Source: Paenibacillus thermotolerans (GTDB lineage: Bacteria; Bacillota; Bacilli; Paenibacillales; YIM-B00363). From it: a stretch of DNA of 64,000 nt. Positions within the stretch are counted from its first letter, which is position 1. Each line of letters starts with the position of its first letter. The translations under genes and the position numbers were made by a program. A model generated the notes under the pieces. The model saw only the letters and a program-made list of their open reading frames with translations, was not told the origin of the DNA and searched no databases. Of the stretch, positions 43,367 through 52,396 are shown in pieces. The DNA lies in the NCBI RefSeq assembly GCF_028745515.1, contig NZ_JAQZSG010000025.1, positions 1 through 64,000 of the forward strand, in the 5' to 3' direction.

Positions 43367-44887
43367 ATGGACAACTCTGAACGCTTGGGCATCATCGATA
43401 TCGGATCCAACTCCATTCGCCTCGTCATCTACGAGATCACCTCGAGCGGCGCTTACCGTGTCATCGACGAGAGCAAAGAAAGCGCCCGTTTAAGCGAGCG
43501 GTTGGACGGCAACGGCCGCATTTCCGAAAAAGACCTCGACTATATCGCCGGCATATTAAGCCGCTTCAGCGCGCTCTGCTCCGTACACGGAACGAACCGG
43601 ATCCGCGCCGTCGCCACCGCGGCCATCCGAAACGCCGCCGACTCGCCGCACATCATAGAAGCCTTAAAGCAACGATCGGGGCTGGCTATCGACGTCCTTT
43701 CCGGCGAGGAAGAGGGACGCTACGGTTTTCTCGGGATGATCAACACCATCGCCGTCGATGACGGGCTGCTTATCGATATCGGAGGAGGGAGCACGGAAAT
43801 TACGCTGTTTCTCGGCCGCCGCCTCCTTCGAAGCGTTTCGTTTCCGTTCGGAGCGGTCAACATGATGAAACGGTTCGGCAAAAACGGCGAGCTGGACGAG
43901 CAAGGCGCAAAGTCGATCCGCACGATCGTTCAAGATGCGCTTGCTTCGGAGCCGTGGATCGCGCAGCATATGGGACTGCCGCTCGTCTGCCTCGGCGGAA
44001 CCGTTCGCAGCTTATGTAAAATCGATCAGCGGCGCAAAAAATACAGCCTGCCCATTACCCACAACTACCGAATGGCCGGCGAAGACTTGGAAGCCGTGCT
44101 CGATTCGCTCCAAAAGACGCCGCTGGACCAGCGGAAAAAAATAGACGGATTGTCAAAAGACCGTGCGGACATTATTGTTCCCGGCCTGCATATTCTCCAT
44201 ACCGTTTATAAAAGAGTGAACGCCGCAAGCTGCATCATCAGCGGCGCCGGGCTGCGGGACGGCGTATTTTTCGAGCTGCTGCGGCCGGGAAAGCCGCAAT
44301 TTAGCAGCGTGCTGGAACATAGCATCGGCAATATATTGTCGCTTCACCCTGCCGTCTCGCTCAAGCACGTCAGTCAGGTCAACCGGATCGCCCATCAGCT
44401 GTTCGGCGAGCTGCGGAACATTCATGGAATGGAAGATGCCGCCTCCGTGTACCTTCACGCCGCCTCGCTGCTGTATCGCATCGGGATATCCATCAACTAT
44501 TACAACTTTCACGCCCATACGTATTACCTGCTGGCACACTCGCGCATCGACGGCTTGACCCATAGAGAGATTGTCCTGTGCGCGCTCATTGCATCGTATA
44601 AGAGCGAAAAGCGGTCCAAGCCCTACATTGCTCAATATCGAGATTTGCTTGAAGAAGGAGATGCCGGCCTGATCGTTCGCCTCGGCTCTCTCCTTCAGCT
44701 TGCGGCGGCGCTCGACCGGAGCGAAACGCAGCCGATTTCGATGCTTTCGGTCAAAATCAAAGACAAAGAGCTTGTCTTAACCGCCGGCGCGCGCCGCAGC
44801 TGGGACATTGAACGAAGAGAGGTCGCATCGCTTGAGAAGGACTTCAATAAAATATGGAAATTAAAGCTGCGCGTATCCGAAAATTAA
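43367..44887 (+). CDS. ppx: Exopolyphosphatase, Ppx/GppA family
   Basis: The 506-residue enzyme removes phosphate from polyphosphate chains or from pppGpp. The N-terminal ASKHA fold is clear: 'LGIIDIGSNSIRLVIYE' (residues 8-24) and 'GLLIDIGGGSTEITLF' (about 138-153). An HD-like C-terminal domain starts near residue 310 ('SVLEHSIGNILSLH'). GGGAGG precedes the ATG. It converges on ppk1 with only five bases between stops and no terminator. Confidence 0.92.
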   Translation: MDNSERLGIIDIGSNSIRLVIYEITSSGAYRVIDESKESARLSERLDGNGRISEKDLDYIAGILSRFSALCSVHGTNRIRAVATAAIRNAADSPHIIEALKQRSGLAIDVLSGEEEGRYGFLGMINTIAVDDGLLIDIGGGSTEITLFLGRRLLRSVSFPFGAVNMMKRFGKNGELDEQGAKSIRTIVQDALASEPWIAQHMGLPLVCLGGTVRSLCKIDQRRKKYSLPITHNYRMAGEDLEAVLDSLQKTPLDQRKKIDGLSKDRADIIVPGLHILHTVYKRVNAASCIISGAGLRDGVFFELLRPGKPQFSSVLEHSIGNILSLHPAVSLKHVSQVNRIAHQLFGELRNIHGMEDAASVYLHAASLLYRIGISINYYNFHAHTYYLLAHSRIDGLTHREIVLCALIASYKSEKRSKPYIAQYRDLLEEGDAGLIVRLGSLLQLAAALDRSETQPISMLSVKIKDKELVLTAGARRSWDIERREVASLEKDFNKIWKLKLRVSEN

Positions 44888-44892
44888 TTCGC

Positions 44893-46986
44893 CTACCGCA
44901 GCTTCCAATTGTTCAAGGCAAGCGCAAACTGGCTTCTTCTGGGCGTATCGCCGGGCCGCAGACGGATGTAAACGCCGCTCGGCTGAAGCTCACGAGCCTT
45001 CACGTTGTCTTCGAGGCACAAGTGGAGCGTATTGATTAGGCTTTCCTGCAGCCTCGGGTCAAACACCGGGCACATCAGCTCGATGCGCCGGGTCAAATTC
45101 CGGGTCATCCAGTCGGCGCTCGAAATATACACTTTGGGGTCGCCGCCGTTTTCAAAATAATAAATTCTCGAATGCTCCAAAAACCGGTCCACAATCGAGA
45201 TGACCCGGATATTGTCGCTGAGTCCCGGCACTCCGGGCCGGAGACAGCATACCCCTCGGACGATCAGGTCGACTTTGACGCCCGCTTGGGAAGCCGCATA
45301 CAGCTCGTCAACCATCTCTTTATGAGACAAAGAGTTAATTTTTACAACAATCCTAGCGCTCTTGCCCGCCCGCGCATTGTCGGCCTCGGCCCGAATCAGC
45401 TCGAACAGCTTCTCTCTCAGATCGGCCGGCGCCACGGCGAACGCCTTCCAATGTCTCGGGGCCGAATACCCTGTCATTTCGTTGAACAGTGCGGAGGCGT
45501 CCTCGCCGATCACCGGATGGCTCGTGAACAGCCCTACGTCCGTATATAGCTTGGCGGTGGCGTCATTGTAATTCCCGGTGCCGACATGGACGTATCGGCG
45601 CAATCCGCCCGGTTCCTGACGCACGACGAGCGTGATTTTGCAGTGCGTCTTCAGCCCGACAAGCCCGTACACGACATGGCAGCCGGCCTTCTCCAGCCGC
45701 CTCGCCCAAGCGATGTTCCGCTCTTCGTCGAATCTCGCCTTCAGCTCTACCACGACCGTCACCTGTTTGCCGGCCTCGGCCGCGAGCGCCAGCGATCGGA
45801 CGAGCTGCGAATTCCCGCTGACCCTGTATAAGGTTATCTTAATCGCAAGCACCTTCGGGTCATGGGCAGCCTGCGTAATAAAATCGCTGACGGCATCGAA
45901 CGATTCGAACGGATGCTGGACCAGCACGTCGCGCTTCGCGATAACGCCGAACAGGTCGGGCTGTTCTTCGTCCTGCGCCGTCAATTCTTCGGGGTATACC
46001 GGCTGGAAGTCCTTAAAGCGAAGCTGGTCGCGCCCGGGCAGCGAATCGGCGAATTTCATTAGGAAGCTTAAATCGAGCGGCCCGTCGAACTCAAAAACGC
46101 CTTCTTGTACTTCAAACTCCCATTGAAGCATTTCCAGCGCATAAGGATGCATGCCCCGTTCGATCTCAAGCCGTACCGGAGAGCCCCATTTTCGCTTGCG
46201 CAGCTCCTTCTCGATTTCCTCCAGCAAATCCTCCGCGCCTTCCTCGTTCAACGTCATATCGGCATTGCGCGTAAGCCGGAAGGCGTTCACCGAAATCGGC
46301 GTATACCCGGTAAACAGCGCAGGGATGTGACGCTCGATCACTTGCTCGATCAGCATAAATTCGCTCTTCCTGCTGTTCAGCCGCTGGGGAACTTGAACAT
46401 ACCGCGGCAAATTCGAAGGAACCTGAACCAAAGCGAAGTACGGCTCTTCCTCCGGCCCGTCCCCGTCCTTATGTAGCACGACGGCCAAATACAAGCCGTG
46501 CGAATGGACAAGCGGAAAAGGCCTGCTCTGATCGACCGCCATCGGCGTCAGCACCGGAAAGACGATATCGTGGAAAAACCGGTCCATCGCCTTTTGCTGA
46601 ACGACATTTAGCTCGTCGAACGAGTCGACGAAACAAATGCCCTGCTTCTCCAGCAGCTTCCGCAACTCGCGCCACGTTTGGTATTGGTCGCGCACCAGCT
46701 CTTCCGTTCGTTTCATGATGCGCTTCACAAGCTGCGAGGGGGTAAAGCCGGAGAAATCTTTCTTCTGATAGCCCGCTTTGATTTGATCGATCACGCCCGC
46801 GACGCGGACGCTCATGAATTCGTCCAAATTCGAGGATACGATCGACAAAAATTTGGCCCGTTCCAGCAAGGGGGTTTCGTCGTCCTGCGCCTCCTCCAGC
46901 ACTCTGCGGTTAAAGTGCAGCCAGCTCAGCTCGCGGTTGATATACGGGTTGTCCGCGTTCGCGCTCGATCCGTCATGTTTCGCCAT
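44893..46986 (-). CDS. ppk1: Polyphosphate kinase 1
   Basis: The 697-residue enzyme makes polyphosphate from ATP. The N-terminus 'INRELSWLHFNRRVLEEA' is typical; the autophosphorylated His lies in 'VYGLVGLKTHCKITLV' (about residue 450), followed by 'YVHVGTGNYNDATAKLYTD' and the second-domain 'ISSADWMTRNLTRRIELM'. It follows the thioesterase gene by seven bases, so the two form an operon. Its convergent position with ppx places synthesis and breakdown together. Confidence 0.95.
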   Translation of the reverse strand: MAKHDGSSANADNPYINRELSWLHFNRRVLEEAQDDETPLLERAKFLSIVSSNLDEFMSVRVAGVIDQIKAGYQKKDFSGFTPSQLVKRIMKRTEELVRDQYQTWRELRKLLEKQGICFVDSFDELNVVQQKAMDRFFHDIVFPVLTPMAVDQSRPFPLVHSHGLYLAVVLHKDGDGPEEEPYFALVQVPSNLPRYVQVPQRLNSRKSEFMLIEQVIERHIPALFTGYTPISVNAFRLTRNADMTLNEEGAEDLLEEIEKELRKRKWGSPVRLEIERGMHPYALEMLQWEFEVQEGVFEFDGPLDLSFLMKFADSLPGRDQLRFKDFQPVYPEELTAQDEEQPDLFGVIAKRDVLVQHPFESFDAVSDFITQAAHDPKVLAIKITLYRVSGNSQLVRSLALAAEAGKQVTVVVELKARFDEERNIAWARRLEKAGCHVVYGLVGLKTHCKITLVVRQEPGGLRRYVHVGTGNYNDATAKLYTDVGLFTSHPVIGEDASALFNEMTGYSAPRHWKAFAVAPADLREKLFELIRAEADNARAGKSARIVVKINSLSHKEMVDELYAASQAGVKVDLIVRGVCCLRPGVPGLSDNIRVISIVDRFLEHSRIYYFENGGDPKVYISSADWMTRNLTRRIELMCPVFDPRLQESLINTLHLCLEDNVKARELQPSGVYIRLRPGDTPRRSQFALALNNWKLR

Positions 46987-46993
46987 AAACGAG

Positions 46994-47434
46994 TCACCCC
47001 ACCTCTTCCGTCATTGCAAGAAGCATTCGGTGAATGTCCGGGGCCGCCTTCGCAATGCGCACCGGCTTCCAGTCTCCATCCACCCAGACGTGTTCGCTTT
47101 CACCCGTCGCAAGCAGAGTTTTCGGGTCGTCCGCCAGCCGGACCTCATATTCGAATAACATCCTCACCGCGCCGACGTCTTTGATCCGGGTATGGATTTC
47201 GACCAGATCGTCGTATTTGGCCGGCGCATGATAGCGTGCATGAACGTCCACAACCGGCATGCGCAAGCCAAGCTCCTCCGCCTGTTTATAGGCTAGCCCC
47301 CGGTCCCGAATAAACTCGGTGCGGCCGATTTCAAACCAAGTTAAATAGTTCCCGTGATACACGACGCCCATTTGGTCGGTTTCGGCATACCGTACGCGCA
47401 ATCGGTGCGTATGCCAGCCGCTTTGTCGGGTCAA
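46994..47434 (-). CDS. Acyl-CoA thioesterase, YbgC/FadM-like (4HBT)
   Basis: The 146-residue hotdog-fold protein has the catalytic Asp in 'RYAETDQMGVVYHGNYLTWF' (about residues 15-34) and 'GRTEFIRDRGLAY'. It should hydrolyse short acyl-CoA or hydroxybenzoyl-CoA-type thioesters; the natural substrate is unknown. It starts at TTG 47434 with GGGAGGAG. It lies 7 bp before ppk1. Confidence 0.87.
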   Translation of the reverse strand: MTRQSGWHTHRLRVRYAETDQMGVVYHGNYLTWFEIGRTEFIRDRGLAYKQAEELGLRMPVVDVHARYHAPAKYDDLVEIHTRIKDVGAVRMLFEYEVRLADDPKTLLATGESEHVWVDGDWKPVRIAKAAPDIHRMLLAMTEEVG

Positions 47435-47449
47435 CTCGTTCTCCTCCCC

Positions 47450-47484
47450 AAAAAAGGCAGCGCTCTAGGGCGCCGCCTTTTTTT
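47450..47484. terminator. Terminator of the pyk gene
   Basis: AAAAAAGGCAGCGC pairs with GGCGCCGCCTTTTTT with one wobble and a short loop. The T runs on both strands make it work chiefly for pyk, upstream of the thioesterase start. Confidence 0.87.
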
Positions 47485-47499
47485 AATGCTATCGTCTGA

Positions 47500-49254
47500 T
47501 TACAAAATGTTCGCTTTTCCCGAATAAATGACGCCGACCTCGGAATACACCGTAACCTCGGCTCCTTCCGACAGCTTCTCCATCGCCTTGTCCACGCCTA
47601 CGATCACCGGTTTGCCGAGGCTTACGCCTACGACGGCCGCGTGGGAAGTGATGCCGCCCGCTTCGGTAATGACCGCGGCGGCCTTTTCGAATGCCGGGAC
47701 ATAATCCTTATCGGTGGAAACCGTTACGAGCACGGAGCCTTCCGTCGTCTTGTCCAACGCTTCCTTCGCGGAACGAGCGAACACGACTTTGCCGGTAGCG
47801 CTTTGCGTTCCGATGCCTTGGCCCTTGGCCAGCATTTCGCCGATATGGTGAATTTTCATCAGGTTGGTCGTTCCGGAGCGTCCGACCGGGACGCCGGCCG
47901 TAATGACGATCAGATCGCCGAGCTTCACGAGGCCCATCCGTTGAGCGGACTGAATCGCCATCTCGATCATCTCGTCCGTATTTTGCACCTTCTCGCCCTT
48001 CACCGGAATGACGCCGGATACGAGGCACAGCTTGCGCATAACGGATTCGTCCGGAGTTACGGCGATAATCGGCGCTTTCGGACGGTATTTCGATACCATG
48101 CGCGCCGTATAACCGCTCTCGGTCGACGTGATGATCGCTTTCGCGTCAAGATCGAGCGCCGCATTGGCAACCGCTTGAGAGATCGCTTCGGTTACGTTCG
48201 TTTGCTGCGCGTTGCTTTGCTTCAAGAAAATTTCGCGGTATTCGAGCGCCGCTTCCGTGCGTTCGGCGATGCGAGCCATCGTAAGGACGGATTCGACCGG
48301 ATATTTGCCTGCGGCCGTTTCGCCGGATAGCATCGTTGCGTCGGTGCCGTCAAAAATCGCGTTCGCGACGTCGCTCGCTTCCGCGCGGGAAGGACGAGGG
48401 TTGCGCTGCATGGAATCCAGCATCTGCGTTGCGGTGATGACCGGCTTTCCTGCGCGGTTGCACATTTCGATCATGCGCTTTTGGACAAGCGGCACTTCTT
48501 CGGCGGGAATTTCTACGCCCAGGTCGCCGCGCGCCACCATCAGGCCGTCGGACACCTCCAAAATTTCCGCGAGATTGTCTACGCCTTCCTGGTTTTCGAT
48601 CTTCGAAATGATATGAATATGCGTTGCGTTATATTTTTCGAGAATGGCCCGAATTTCCAATACGTCGCTTGCTTTGCGGACGAAGGAGGCGGCGATAAAA
48701 TCGATGCCCTGCTCGATGCCGAACACGATGTCGTTCGCGTCCTTCTCGGTAATGCCCGGAAGGTTGATGCGCACGCCCGGAACGTTAACGCCTTTGCGGC
48801 TTTTAATCGGTCCGCTGTTTACGATCGTGCAGTGGATTTCCGTGCCTTGGACTTCATCGACGCGCAGGCCGATCAGACCGTCGTCGATCAAAATCGTAGA
48901 GCCTGGGTTTACATCGTCCGCAAGGCCTTTGTAGCTGACGGGAATGCGGTTTCTGTCGCCGAGAATATCTTCGGTCGTAAGCGTGATGCGATCGCCCTGA
49001 ACAAGCTCGATCGGCTCCTCTTTCAGCTTGCCGAGCCGGATTTCCGGACCTTTCGTATCAAGCAATATGGCGACCGTTTTGCCCAGCTCTTCGCGGGCTT
49101 TTTTGATCGTGTTGATGCGCCCTCCGTGCTCGTCGAAATCACCGTGGGAAAAGTTAAGGCGGGCGACGTTCATGCCGGCTTCGATCAATTTCCTGATGTT
49201 TTCCGGAGATTCGGAAGACGGGCCGATAGTACAGACGATTTTTGTTTTACGCAT
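47500..49254 (-). CDS. pyk: Pyruvate kinase with C-terminal PEP-utiliser domain
   Basis: The 584-residue glycolytic enzyme converts phosphoenolpyruvate and ADP to pyruvate and ATP. It starts '[20 protein letters not shown]' and has '[17 protein letters not shown]', '[10 protein letters not shown]', the active-site '[15 protein letters not shown]' and '[20 protein letters not shown]'. After residue 475 an extra PEP-utilising-type domain ('[20 protein letters not shown]') is present, as in Bacillus Pyk. ATG 49254 follows GGGAGG. It is next to accA with no pfkA between them. Confidence 0.95.
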   Translation of the reverse strand: MRKTKIVCTIGPSSESPENIRKLIEAGMNVARLNFSHGDFDEHGGRINTIKKAREELGKTVAILLDTKGPEIRLGKLKEEPIELVQGDRITLTTEDILGDRNRIPVSYKGLADDVNPGSTILIDDGLIGLRVDEVQGTEIHCTIVNSGPIKSRKGVNVPGVRINLPGITEKDANDIVFGIEQGIDFIAASFVRKASDVLEIRAILEKYNATHIHIISKIENQEGVDNLAEILEVSDGLMVARGDLGVEIPAEEVPLVQKRMIEMCNRAGKPVITATQMLDSMQRNPRPSRAEASDVANAIFDGTDATMLSGETAAGKYPVESVLTMARIAERTEAALEYREIFLKQSNAQQTNVTEAISQAVANAALDLDAKAIITSTESGYTARMVSKYRPKAPIIAVTPDESVMRKLCLVSGVIPVKGEKVQNTDEMIEMAIQSAQRMGLVKLGDLIVITAGVPVGRSGTTNLMKIHHIGEMLAKGQGIGTQSATGKVVFARSAKEALDKTTEGSVLVTVSTDKDYVPAFEKAAAVITEAGGITSHAAVVGVSLGKPVIVGVDKAMEKLSEGAEVTVYSEVGVIYSGKANIL

Positions 49255-49371
49255 AGTATGATTTCCTCCCTTATCCATTCGTGCTGCGTTTATATGTAAC
49301 CCCGAAGGGCTTTTACGCACAAAAGAACGCCGGGAGAGAATAATGGTATCGCCCCCCGCGGCGGCGATGGA

Positions 49372-50334
49372 TCAATGTTGTATATAGGTAAATTTGCCTA
49401 TTTTCCTAAATTTATTATATCGATCTTGGCGAAGCTCCTCAGCCGTCAATCCTTTCAGCCGGGCAAGATGATTCTCGATAGCGGTTTTTATGGCCGCGGC
49501 CGTCTCCTGGACGTCACGATGGGCGCCGCCTTTCGGCTCCGGGACAATCTCTTCAATAATATCAAAGCCGAGCATGTCCTCCGCCGTGATTTTCATTACT
49601 TCGGCCGCTTCCCCCGCACGGGATGCGTCTTTCCATAGGATTGAGGCCGCCGCGTTCGGCGAGCTGACCGAATAAATCGCATTCTCCAGCATAAGCACGC
49701 GGTTGGCTACGCCCAATGCAAGCGCGCCGCCGCTGCCGCCCTCGCCGATCACAACGCCGATGACGGGAACGCCCAAACCGGCCATCTCCAGCAAATTTCT
49801 GGCGATCGCCTCCGACTGTCCGCGCTGCTCCGCCGCATCGCCCGGATATGCGCCGGGCGTATCGATGAACGTAACGATCGGACGGTTGAACTTGTCCGCC
49901 TGCTTCATGAGCCGGAGCGCTTTACGGAAGCCTTCCGGATGCGGCATGCCGAAGTTGCGGGCGATGTTGTCTTTCGTATCTTTCCCCTTCTGATGCCCTA
50001 CGACCGTCACCGGAACTCCGTTCAGCTTGGCGATTCCGCCGACAATGGCCAAATCGTCGCCGAACAGCCGGTCACCATGAAACTCTATGAAATCCGTAAA
50101 AATGTGATTAATATAATCAAGTGTCGTCGGACGCTGCGGATGGCGGGCCAGCTGCATGCGGTCGGCCGCCGTTATGTTGACGTACAACTCCTGCTCCAGC
50201 TTCGCGTAACGTTCTTCGAGTCTTGCAATTTCGTCGCTGAAGTCAATGTTTCGCTCTTTGCCGAATGCCTTTAACTCGTCAATTTTCTTCCGCAGCTCTG
50301 CGAGAGGACGCTCGAACGGCATGTCACCCGCCAT
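49372..50334 (-). CDS. accA: Acetyl-CoA carboxylase carboxyltransferase alpha subunit
   Basis: The 320-residue subunit transfers the carboxyl group from biotin to acetyl-CoA for fatty acid synthesis. Signatures are '[20 protein letters not shown]', '[20 protein letters not shown]', '[20 protein letters not shown]' and '[20 protein letters not shown]'. Its start overlaps the accD end by 11 bp with AAGGAGG inside accD, giving coupled, equimolar synthesis. Confidence 0.95.
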   Translation of the reverse strand: MAGDMPFERPLAELRKKIDELKAFGKERNIDFSDEIARLEERYAKLEQELYVNITAADRMQLARHPQRPTTLDYINHIFTDFIEFHGDRLFGDDLAIVGGIAKLNGVPVTVVGHQKGKDTKDNIARNFGMPHPEGFRKALRLMKQADKFNRPIVTFIDTPGAYPGDAAEQRGQSEAIARNLLEMAGLGVPVIGVVIGEGGSGGALALGVANRVLMLENAIYSVSSPNAAASILWKDASRAGEAAEVMKITAEDMLGFDIIEEIVPEPKGGAHRDVQETAAAIKTAIENHLARLKGLTAEELRQDRYNKFRKIGKFTYIQH

Positions 50335-51193
50335 ACGCCGATTCCTCCTTCACCGAATGGATGTCAAGCAGCTGCGTCAGCGTCGCGCGCAAATCTTTAC
50401 GGTGAACGACCTTGTCGATTTGCCCGTTCTTCAAGTTAAACTCCGCGGTCTGGAAATTGTCGGGCAGCTTCTGCCGGATCGTCTGCTCGATGACAATGCG
50501 GCCGGTAAAGCCGATAATAGCCCCAGGCTCCGCTAAAGTAATATCGCCCTGCATCGCAAAGCTTGCAGGCACGCCCCCGAAGGTCGGGTCCGTCAAGACC
50601 GAAATATAAAGACCTCCGCGGTCGCTGTGACGTTGAACGGCAGCCGAAGTCTTCGCCATCTGCATCAAGCTCAGAATACTTTCCTGCATCCGCGCGCCGC
50701 CGGAGGCGGATACGATGATGAGCGGGTAATCCTTCTGGGTTGCCCGTTCGATCGCCCTAGTAATCTTCTCTCCTACAACGGAGCCCATGCTGCCTGCAAA
50801 GAAATCGAAGCTCATGACGCACAGCACTACGGGAAAACCGCCTATCGTTCCTTCACCCGTTACGACAGCGTCCAGAAGGCCCGTTTTTTCCTTCTGCTGC
50901 TCGAGCTTCTTGGCATAATCGGGGAAGTTAAGAGGATCCTCCGAAATCATATCGGCGTCATATTCAAATAATCTCCCCTCGTCCATCAGCATTTGGATGC
51001 GTTCAAAAGCGTTAAGCTTCGAATGATGGCCGCAAGAGGAGCATACTTTCAAGTTTTTTTCGAATTCTTTGCTGAATTGAATGGTGCCGCATTTGGGACA
51101 CTTGTTCATAATTCCTTCGGGTATGTCGCGTTTCGAGTTGGGAGAGGGGACAGTCGCATATTTCTTTTTGTGTGAAAACCAATCTCTGATCAC
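50324..51193 (-). CDS. accD: Acetyl-CoA carboxylase carboxyltransferase beta subunit
   Basis: The 289-residue partner of AccA has an N-terminal zinc ribbon with Cys32, Cys35, Cys51 and Cys54 and the crotonase-like core '[20 protein letters not shown]' and '[20 protein letters not shown]'. GTG 51193 is chosen because the protein should start '[15 protein letters not shown]' and GAGGTG lies just upstream. Together with accA it forms an operon with the small gene upstream. Confidence 0.94.
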   Translation of the reverse strand: MIRDWFSHKKKYATVPSPNSKRDIPEGIMNKCPKCGTIQFSKEFEKNLKVCSSCGHHSKLNAFERIQMLMDEGRLFEYDADMISEDPLNFPDYAKKLEQQKEKTGLLDAVVTGEGTIGGFPVVLCVMSFDFFAGSMGSVVGEKITRAIERATQKDYPLIIVSASGGARMQESILSLMQMAKTSAAVQRHSDRGGLYISVLTDPTFGGVPASFAMQGDITLAEPGAIIGFTGRIVIEQTIRQKLPDNFQTAEFNLKNGQIDKVVHRKDLRATLTQLLDIHSVKEESAYGG

Positions 51194-51276
51194 GGTACAC
51201 CTCACTATAGCGTTCTTCGCTTCAAAGCCCGATAGGCGCCATAAGGCGCCCGGCTTTGTCAACGCTAAACCATGTA

Positions 51277-51465
51277 TTACATGTGCAGAATGGTGCTGAG
51301 CACCTCTTGCACTTCGTCCAACTCGCCTTCCGGCACTAATATTTCATATTGCTGCTTCGTCAAGTTGATTGCGCGGACTTGAACAAGAAAACCTTCTTCC
51401 GTTAATTTGGTTTTAATTCGTTCCGCAATTTTTGCCGTGGGGGCAATATATATAACCGTCCACAT
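51277..51465 (-). CDS. Small DUF2007-like protein
   Basis: The 62-residue protein '[20 protein letters not shown]' has an alternating beta-alpha pattern with '[20 protein letters not shown]' and resembles DUF2007-type signalling-related small proteins. GGGAGG precedes the ATG at 51465. It lies 83 bp upstream of accD on the same strand and shares its promoter. It is sometimes given enzyme names in databases that its size cannot support; its function is unknown. Confidence 0.7.
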   Translation of the reverse strand: MWTVIYIAPTAKIAERIKTKLTEEGFLVQVRAINLTKQQYEILVPEGELDEVQEVLSTILHM

Positions 51466-51827
51466 CGTGGCAACCTCCCGACGTCGGTAAGCCTGTACAA
51501 CTTGTGGGCCTGTGCGTCCTTTGCCTGATCCAAACAAATATATGCAACGGCACAATCATAACATATTCGCGGATTTCTGGGCAAGGAAGCGAGCGCTTGT
51601 CCGCTTTCGGGGGCGGCCGAACAGTCATACTCCGCTTGGCAGCACCCGCTCGCCGTCTGCTCGGTCCGGTAGATGGAGCTTCTCCGCTTGCACATCAATC
51701 GGAACTTTGTTCCACTGTACTCTACCGCGCCGCCTTACCGACCGCCTCCAACGGAAATTTTGGGGACTCCCATTCCACCGAACCGCGGCCGGCCCGTCAC
51801 CGGAACCGGCCGCAGCAACGCCGCCTT
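51466..51827. other. Promoter-containing interval between pgpA and the accDA operon
   Basis: These 362 bases hold no convincing gene. A minus-strand promoter candidate is at 51555-51584. A perfect GCGGCCGG/CCGGCCGC hairpin at about 51784-51813 follows the pgpA stop but lacks a T run. The GC-rich middle (51600-51780) shows nothing else I can name. Confidence 0.6.
51555..51584 (-). promoter_or_regulatory. Promoter candidate for the accDA operon
   Basis: On the minus strand TTGCCC, an 18-bp spacer and TATGAT lie about 90 bp upstream of the small DUF2007-like gene that leads the operon. No FapR-like operator was recognised. Confidence 0.5.
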
Positions 51828-52316
51828 CTAATCAACGCCATACGTCTTCGCCTTAGGATCGTTGTGCGCGATTCTGGCGGATGCCGCGGCGGCAAGGCCG
51901 GAAACCAAGTCGTCCAAAAACACGTGCACGCCGTTCTTTCGGTTGTTCAGCTCACCGATGACGCCGGGCTTCACTTTGTCCAAATAACCGAAGCTCGTCA
52001 ATCCGATCATCCCGTACACATTCGTGATCCCGAGGGCGAGCGTTTCATCGACGCCGTACAAAGACTCGTCGCAATCCAGGATGCTCTGCAGCGGCTCGGG
52101 GAGCTGCCGCTTCTCCGCCAGCTCGTCGAGCGCGATCCCTGTGCAGAGCACATACTGAACCTCGCGCTTTTCGAGTACGACTCTCACACTATCGTTGCAA
52201 TCTTCCAATTGCAAATCGGGATTATACGGTTTTTGAAGGTTGTATACGATTTCGCCGATCATCTCAATTTCGATTCCGCGTTTGCGAAGCATATCAACGA
52301 CCCAAATTGGCGGCAT
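51828..52316 (-). CDS. pgpA: Phosphatidylglycerophosphatase A-like protein (YutG type)
   Basis: The 162-residue protein resembles the Firmicute PgpA/YutG family, which dephosphorylates phosphatidylglycerol phosphate or a related lipid. Visible motifs are 'GIALDELAEKRQLPEPL', 'YGVDETLALGITNVYGMIGL' and 'GVHVFLDDLVSGLAAAASAR'. There are no strong membrane helices, as usual for the soluble-like branch. AAGGAGG precedes the ATG but lies in an inverted repeat that could mask it. Confidence 0.85.
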   Translation of the reverse strand: MPPIWVVDMLRKRGIEIEMIGEIVYNLQKPYNPDLQLEDCNDSVRVVLEKREVQYVLCTGIALDELAEKRQLPEPLQSILDCDESLYGVDETLALGITNVYGMIGLTSFGYLDKVKPGVIGELNNRKNGVHVFLDDLVSGLAAAASARIAHNDPKAKTYGVD

Positions 52317-52320
52317 GAAT

Positions 52321-52378
52321 CATCCTCCTTAAGCGCAATCGTGTGCCGGTCCTGACTAGAAGTGTATGCGCCTAAGGA
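52321..52378. repeat. Inverted repeat covering the pgpA ribosome binding site
   Basis: CCTCCTTAAGCGC near 52322-52334 and GCGCCTAAGGAGG near 52366-52378 are complementary except at one position, with about 31 bases between. On the minus strand the arm next to pgpA is its AAGGAGG site, and the other arm acts as an anti-ribosome-site sequence. Confidence 0.65.
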
Positions 52379-52396
52379 GGAAAATGTTCTTACAAT

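Noticed and set aside
49255-49371. Riboswitch or T-box in the pyk leader
   Set aside because: Only a small AGCCC-type hairpin is visible; no conserved riboswitch elements were recognised.
51784-51813. Terminator after pgpA
   Set aside because: The GC-rich stem is perfect over eight base pairs, but no T run follows on the minus strand, so I only note it as a hairpin.
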